From assembly GCA_913054565.1 (NCBI GenBank), contig CAJXHW010000049.1, positions 1-9,806 on the forward strand: DNA of 9,806 nt, read 5' to 3'. This document shows, one piece after another, positions 5,567 to 9,806 of the stretch (its first letter is position 1; each line of letters starts with the position of its first letter). Below the pieces are notes generated by a model, which made no database searches, was not told the origin of the DNA, and was given only the letters and a program-made list of their open reading frames with translations. Source of the DNA: an uncultured Kordia sp. Its GTDB lineage: Bacteria > Bacteroidota > Bacteroidia > Flavobacteriales > Flavobacteriaceae. The position numbers and the translations under genes are program-made.

Positions 5567-8326
5567 ATGAAAAAAACAATTTTGACATTATTATTGACTG
5601 TCACAAGCGTGCTTCTTATGCATGCACAGGAAACAGTCGTGAAAGGTCAAGTAATCGATGCCGATTCTACCAAACCAGTTGCTGGTGTATCTGTAGCTAT
5701 CAAAGGCACTTCTTTATCTCAAACAACTGACGAGTTAGGAAGTTTTAACTTTAACAATGACTTACCCTTAGGAGAACAAGCCTTAATGGTTTCTAAAGTG
5801 GGTTATTTTGCTAAAACGTTTACTATTATTATTGAAGCTGGTAAAACAGTAGACCTTTCAACAATTATTTTAAATCATGATTTAGGTGAGACCGATGATT
5901 TTACAATTGCATTATCAGAAGATGAATTGGATTCTGATGAGAGTGTAGCATCTAACACATCTGGGATCTTACAATCATCTAAAGATGTATTTTCAAGAGC
6001 TGCAGCATTTGATTTTAGCGGAACATTCTTTAGAGTTAGAGGTTTAGATTCTGAAAACGGTACCATGTTATTAAATGGTATACGAATGAATAAAGCGTTT
6101 AACGGACGACCACAATGGAGTGATTGGGGTGGGATTAATGATGTAATGCGTAATCAAGACTTCGTAATTGGTTCTAAAGCTAATGATTATACTTTTGGTG
6201 GTGTAGGAGGTACTACAAACGTTAATATGCGAGCATCCCAATACAGAAAAGGGACGCGTATTTCTTATGCATCTTCAAACAGAAGTTACAGAAACAGAGT
6301 AATGGCTACTCATGCTACTGGATTAATGGATAATGGTTGGTCATTAGCATTTTCTGCAGGAAGACGATGGGGAGAAGAAGGGTTTGTTGATGGTACAGTA
6401 TATGATGCAAATTCTATGTTTGCTTCAGTTGAAAAGAAAATTAATGACAAACACAGTATAAACTTTACGTCTATTTATACACCAAATAGAAGAGGGAAGT
6501 CTGCAGGGATGACCCAAGAAGTTTTTGATTTAAAAGGGAAAACCTACAATTCATATTGGGGGTTTCAAGATGGCGAAAAGAGAAATTCTCGTATCAAAGA
6601 AATTGAAGAACCAATTTTAATGTTAAATCATTATTGGACACTATCTGATAAAACAACACTAAATACTAATGTGGCTTACCAATTCGGACATATTTCTAAT
6701 AGTCGTATAGATTTTAATGGAAGTAATCCTGACCCAACATATTATAGGAAGTTACCAAGTTATTACTTAAGTAATGACCCACAATACAATGATGAGGCAG
6801 AGGCTTATGATAGGTTACAAGAGTTTTTAAATGATGGTCAGATTGATTGGACATCTTTATATTTTGGAAATCAAAGTGCAAATAACCAAGGGTTCACTGA
6901 TGCTTTTGTATTATATGAGGATAGAAATGATGACAAACAATGGTCGTTCAATTCTATTTTAAATACTGAGTTGACAGAAAACATTATCTTAGATGCTGCT
7001 GTAAATTATACAACGTTAAAATCTCATAATTATGCTAAAATATTAGACTTATTAGGAGGTACAGGGTATCTTGGTCAAGATAATTTCCTATTTACAGATA
7101 ATAATGTGTTAGACCCTCATAGAATTGTTACTGAAGGGGATACGTTTAAATACAATTACAACTTTTTATCTACAAGCTATGATGCGTTTGCACAAGCACA
7201 GTTTAAGTATAATAAAGTTGATTTTTACCTAGGAGGACAGTATGGAAAAACAACTCACCAAAGAGAAGGATTATACCAAAGCGGAAATTTTTTAAATAAT
7301 TCTTTAGGGAAAGGGGATGAGTTAGAGTTTGATAAATTAGGAGCAAAAGCAGGATTGACATATAAAATTTCTGGTAAACACTTATTAGACTTCAATGGGG
7401 CTTATATACAAGATGCACCAACCTTACGTAATAGTTTTTCAAATTCAAGAGAGAATCATAATGTTGTAGATAATTTAACAGAAGTTAAAACCACTGCATT
7501 TGATGCTAGTTATATTTTCCGTTCATCAATTTTAAAAACACGTTTGACGGGGTATTATTCTCAAATAGAAGATGCTACGGAAGTATCTTTTTTCTATGCT
7601 GATGGATTAGCAGGATTAAATGAAACACAAACATTCCTTCAAGAAGCATTAGATGGTGTTGATAAACGCAATATGGGGATAGAGTTTGGTGCAGAAGCAC
7701 AAGTAACACCAACAATAAAATTAAAAGGGGCATTAGCTCTTGGTGAAGCAGTTTACACAAGTAATCCAAACGTTAACTTATCATATATAGGAGCCAATGA
7801 TTCAGGTTCTAATGAAGCTTTCAATGATTCTTATGGTAAAGCCAGTTTGAAAGACTATAAGGTAGCTGGTGGACCACAACGTGCCGGAAGTATTGGTTTT
7901 GAATATAGAGACCCTAAATACTGGTGGTTTGGAGCAACTGCTAACTTCTTTTCTAATGCCTATTTAGATATTTCTGCTATCACTAGAACAAATAACTTCG
8001 CAATAGATTCAGATGGTATTCAATTACCTAACTATGATGAGGCAACTGCTAGAGAGTTACTAAAACAAGAGAAATTTGATGATTATATGTTAGTAAACCT
8101 TGTAGGTGGTAAATCTTGGAAAATTGGGCAAAAATATATTGGATTATTTGCATCAATCAACAATGTGTTTAATGAAACGTATAAAACTGGTGGTTACGAG
8201 CAATCAAGAAGTGCTAACTACACAAACTTGTTAGAAGATAATGAAAGACCAAAAAGATTATTTGGTCCTAAATATTGGTTTGGTAGAGGTACAACATATT
8301 ACATGAATTTATACTTAAGATTTTAA
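5567..8326 (+). CDS. TonB-dependent outer-membrane receptor with carboxypeptidase-like regulatory domain
   Basis: A 22-strand barrel transporter of this family imports a ligand across the outer membrane using TonB/ExbBD energy. ATG 5567 (919 residues) is chosen because it opens directly with the signal peptide MKKTILTLLLTVTSVLLMHAQ. The in-frame TTG at 5507 lies inside the likely promoter. After cleavage come a CarboxypepD_reg-like beta domain (about 24-103: VVKGQVIDADSTKPVAGVSV, then TTDELGSF), an acidic linker (about 117-126) and a plug (about 127-224: FRVRGLDSENGTMLLNGIRM, later GGVGGTTNVNMR). The barrel runs from about 230 to the terminal YLRF, whose last Phe is the usual BAM signal. The SusC/RagA-type plug opening is absent and the next gene is not SusD-like. 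The ligand is unknown. It is the likely first gene of an operon with the downstream lipoprotein. Confidence 0.93.
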   Translation: MKKTILTLLLTVTSVLLMHAQETVVKGQVIDADSTKPVAGVSVAIKGTSLSQTTDELGSFNFNNDLPLGEQALMVSKVGYFAKTFTIIIEAGKTVDLSTIILNHDLGETDDFTIALSEDELDSDESVASNTSGILQSSKDVFSRAAAFDFSGTFFRVRGLDSENGTMLLNGIRMNKAFNGRPQWSDWGGINDVMRNQDFVIGSKANDYTFGGVGGTTNVNMRASQYRKGTRISYASSNRSYRNRVMATHATGLMDNGWSLAFSAGRRWGEEGFVDGTVYDANSMFASVEKKINDKHSINFTSIYTPNRRGKSAGMTQEVFDLKGKTYNSYWGFQDGEKRNSRIKEIEEPILMLNHYWTLSDKTTLNTNVAYQFGHISNSRIDFNGSNPDPTYYRKLPSYYLSNDPQYNDEAEAYDRLQEFLNDGQIDWTSLYFGNQSANNQGFTDAFVLYEDRNDDKQWSFNSILNTELTENIILDAAVNYTTLKSHNYAKILDLLGGTGYLGQDNFLFTDNNVLDPHRIVTEGDTFKYNYNFLSTSYDAFAQAQFKYNKVDFYLGGQYGKTTHQREGLYQSGNFLNNSLGKGDELEFDKLGAKAGLTYKISGKHLLDFNGAYIQDAPTLRNSFSNSRENHNVVDNLTEVKTTAFDASYIFRSSILKTRLTGYYSQIEDATEVSFFYADGLAGLNETQTFLQEALDGVDKRNMGIEFGAEAQVTPTIKLKGALALGEAVYTSNPNVNLSYIGANDSGSNEAFNDSYGKASLKDYKVAGGPQRAGSIGFEYRDPKYWWFGATANFFSNAYLDISAITRTNNFAIDSDGIQLPNYDEATARELLKQEKFDDYMLVNLVGGKSWKIGQKYIGLFASINNVFNETYKTGGYEQSRSANYTNLLEDNERPKRLFGPKYWFGRGTTYYMNLYLRF

Positions 8327-8350
8327 TAAACAATAATAAAAAAGAAATGA

Positions 8351-8367
8351 ACGAAACTTGGTTTCGT
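8351..8367 (+). other. Short intercistronic hairpin between receptor and lipoprotein genes
   Basis: ACGAAAC (8351-8357) pairs perfectly with GTTTCGT (8361-8367) around a 3-nt loop. It lies in the 70-nt gap between the two genes and is followed by CTTATTATATAA, not a T-run, so it is not a convincing terminator. It could protect an mRNA end or cause partial attenuation, setting the ratio of receptor to lipoprotein. Confidence 0.4.
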
Positions 8368-8396
8368 CTTATTATATAATACTAAAAACAATTACA

Positions 8397-9806
8397 ATGA
8401 AAAATATACTTAAAATAGCAGCTCTTTTCTTGTTCTTAGGAACATTTACTGCATGTGTACAAGATGATGATTATACGGTTCCAACTGTAGTTGAAGTTGA
8501 GCCAAAAAATGCTGAAAATGGTCATGAATATACATTTGATGCATTAATGACTATGCACTATGAAAATTTCTACAATGTGGTAGATTTAGATACAGAGGTG
8601 CCTGATCCAGCAAATGGGGCTGATCCAAGCGTATTAGAATATAGTTATTTAGTGGGTTACGTAATTTCTAATGATAGAACCGGAAATTTTTACAAATCAA
8701 TCTATATTCAAGATGCTATTGAAAACCCAACAATTGGATTTAAAATAGATGTTGACATGTATGACACATATTTCAATTATGAAGTAGGTAGAAAAGTATA
8801 TGTAAAATTAAACGGATTAGGGTTTGATCAAATTAATGGTGTATACTCTTTAGGAACCTTAGATGGAACTTCTTTAGAAAGAATTCCGGAATTACAGGTT
8901 CCAAACTACGTGCAACGTTCAACTGAAGTGAGCACAATAGTTCCTACACAAACTACTGCTGCAGCAGTTAACTCAGGAAGTGTTCCTGATGGAATATTAG
9001 TTTCATTACCAAATATGCAAGTTCCATTTGCAGATTTAGGGATAACCTATGCCAACTTAGATAATACATATAGTGTAAATAGAGATCTTAAGAGTTGTGA
9101 TGATGATGAGGTAGTTATTATTCGTAATAGTGGATTTGCTGACTTCAGAACAGTACCAATGCCAATGAATGGAGCTGGTACATTAACAGCAGTATTAAGT
9201 AGATACAACTCTACAAAACAGTTATACATCAGAGATACGAATGATTTAGATTTCACTGGAGATAGATGTGATCCATTTAACCCTGCAGATTACACGTCAA
9301 TTTTTAGTGAAGATTTTGAGACAGCTGTTGATGGTACTAATTTAGATTTTGCAGGATGGACAAATTTTTCTGAGGCAGGTTCTAGAGTATGGAGAGAAGA
9401 GGAGTATGGAAATAATGGATATACTGAATTTAGTCCATTTGGTTCAAGTGATGCATCAAGCATTGCTTGGTTAGTAACACCTTCAATTGACATGGATGCT
9501 AATACAAATGAAAAATTATTTTTCAGAACTGCACAACACCATTTAAATGATGATGTAAACAATACTTTAGAGGTGTTTATTTCAACTGATTTTGATGGAA
9601 CAAATGTTTTAGCAGCAACATGGAATCCTATTACTGTTGATATGCCTGATTCAGACACATCATGGTATCAATTTATTGACTCTGGATTAATTGATTTATC
9701 TGCTTACTCTGGCAACATTAATGTAGCTTTTAAGTATACAGGTTCTGACACTGTTCCAAATCAAAGTGCAGGTTTCCAAATTGATGATTTATATGTAATT
9801 TTAGAT
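8397..9806 (+). CDS. DUF5689 / choice-of-anchor-J-like surface lipoprotein, 3' end outside the window
   Basis: An open frame of 470 codons runs from ATG 8397 to the window edge without a stop, so the C-terminus is missing. The start is MKNILKIAALFLFLGTFTAC with lipobox Cys20. The next residues, VQDDD, fit the acidic lipoprotein export signal that sends Bacteroidota lipoproteins to the cell surface. Residues about 45-290 resemble DUF5689 in two short beta-rich halves. The stretch YLVGYVISNDRTGNFYKSIY (84-103), then IQD and GRKVYVKLNGLG (131-142), looks OB-fold-like to me. Residues about 300-469 resemble a choice-of-anchor J jelly-roll module (FSEDFE, GWTNFS, WLVTPSIDMD, FQIDDLYVI). It follows the receptor by 70 nt and is probably its partner, in the position SusD holds in glycan systems. 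The ligand is unknown. Whether a catalytic or sorting domain follows beyond the edge cannot be seen. Confidence 0.82.
   Translation, partial: MKNILKIAALFLFLGTFTACVQDDDYTVPTVVEVEPKNAENGHEYTFDALMTMHYENFYNVVDLDTEVPDPANGADPSVLEYSYLVGYVISNDRTGNFYKSIYIQDAIENPTIGFKIDVDMYDTYFNYEVGRKVYVKLNGLGFDQINGVYSLGTLDGTSLERIPELQVPNYVQRSTEVSTIVPTQTTAAAVNSGSVPDGILVSLPNMQVPFADLGITYANLDNTYSVNRDLKSCDDDEVVIIRNSGFADFRTVPMPMNGAGTLTAVLSRYNSTKQLYIRDTNDLDFTGDRCDPFNPADYTSIFSEDFETAVDGTNLDFAGWTNFSEAGSRVWREEEYGNNGYTEFSPFGSSDASSIAWLVTPSIDMDANTNEKLFFRTAQHHLNDDVNNTLEVFISTDFDGTNVLAATWNPITVDMPDSDTSWYQFIDSGLIDLSAYSGNINVAFKYTGSDTVPNQSAGFQIDDLYVILD

Noticed and set aside
7575..7769. Leucine-rich 64-codon open frame on the - strand inside the receptor gene
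   Set aside because: Its Leu/His-rich composition is what the complement of AT-rich coding DNA produces. The receptor frame is intact across it.
8347..8379. Ten-codon open frame (MNETWFRLII) across the intercistronic hairpin
   Set aside because: It resembles a leader peptide in position, but it has no run of regulatory codons, no alternative terminator structure and no ribosome binding site that I can see.
9290..9658. Antisense open frame of 122 codons on the - strand inside the lipoprotein gene
   Set aside because: It lies wholly within the long + strand lipoprotein frame, whose domains are recognisable. The antisense product shows no signal, motif or family resemblance and is best explained as a shadow.

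Overview
The window is AT-rich, densely coded DNA that reads as a member of the Bacteroidota, most likely Flavobacteriaceae. Four things point there: secreted proteins with signal peptides ending in AQ; TAnnTTTG-type -7 promoter elements instead of sigma70 boxes; an outer-membrane receptor with an N-terminal carboxypeptidase-regulatory-like domain; and a lipoprotein with an acidic stretch right after its lipidated cysteine. I see no rRNA, tRNA, CRISPR array, insertion sequence or phage gene. The genus is not determined.

Left block, positions 15-4166, all on the + strand. A DUF3108 envelope protein is followed by a possible weak terminator at 809-848. Then comes a tight three-gene unit: a lipid-anchored M23 peptidoglycan hydrolase, glucose-6-phosphate isomerase (pgi) whose ATG overlaps the hydrolase stop codon, and a small four-helix membrane protein of unknown function. 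This block is housekeeping: envelope maintenance and central carbon metabolism. It ends at a perfect 24-bp inverted-repeat terminator (4178-4232) shared with the convergent gene.

Right block, positions 4247-9806. A secreted endonuclease/exonuclease/phosphatase (EEP) family protein on the - strand is divergent from a TonB-dependent receptor on the + strand. The receptor is followed by a probably surface-exposed lipoprotein (DUF5689-like region plus a choice-of-anchor-J-like region) that runs off the window edge. The 255-nt divergent intergenic region is the most structured non-coding DNA here. It holds a -7 element for each direction, an imperfect 24-bp direct repeat, three TGTaAA/TGTCAA heptamers at exact 11-bp spacing, and an 8-bp inverted repeat in the EEP leader.

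My working interpretation, which is inference, is that the right block is an uptake locus. A surface lipoprotein would capture a substrate, a secreted EEP enzyme would cleave phosphodiester or phosphomonoester bonds, and the receptor would import the product. The 11-bp-phased heptamers resemble the tandem sites of OmpR/PhoB-type response regulators. Nucleic-acid or organic-phosphate scavenging under phosphate control is therefore the hypothesis to test.
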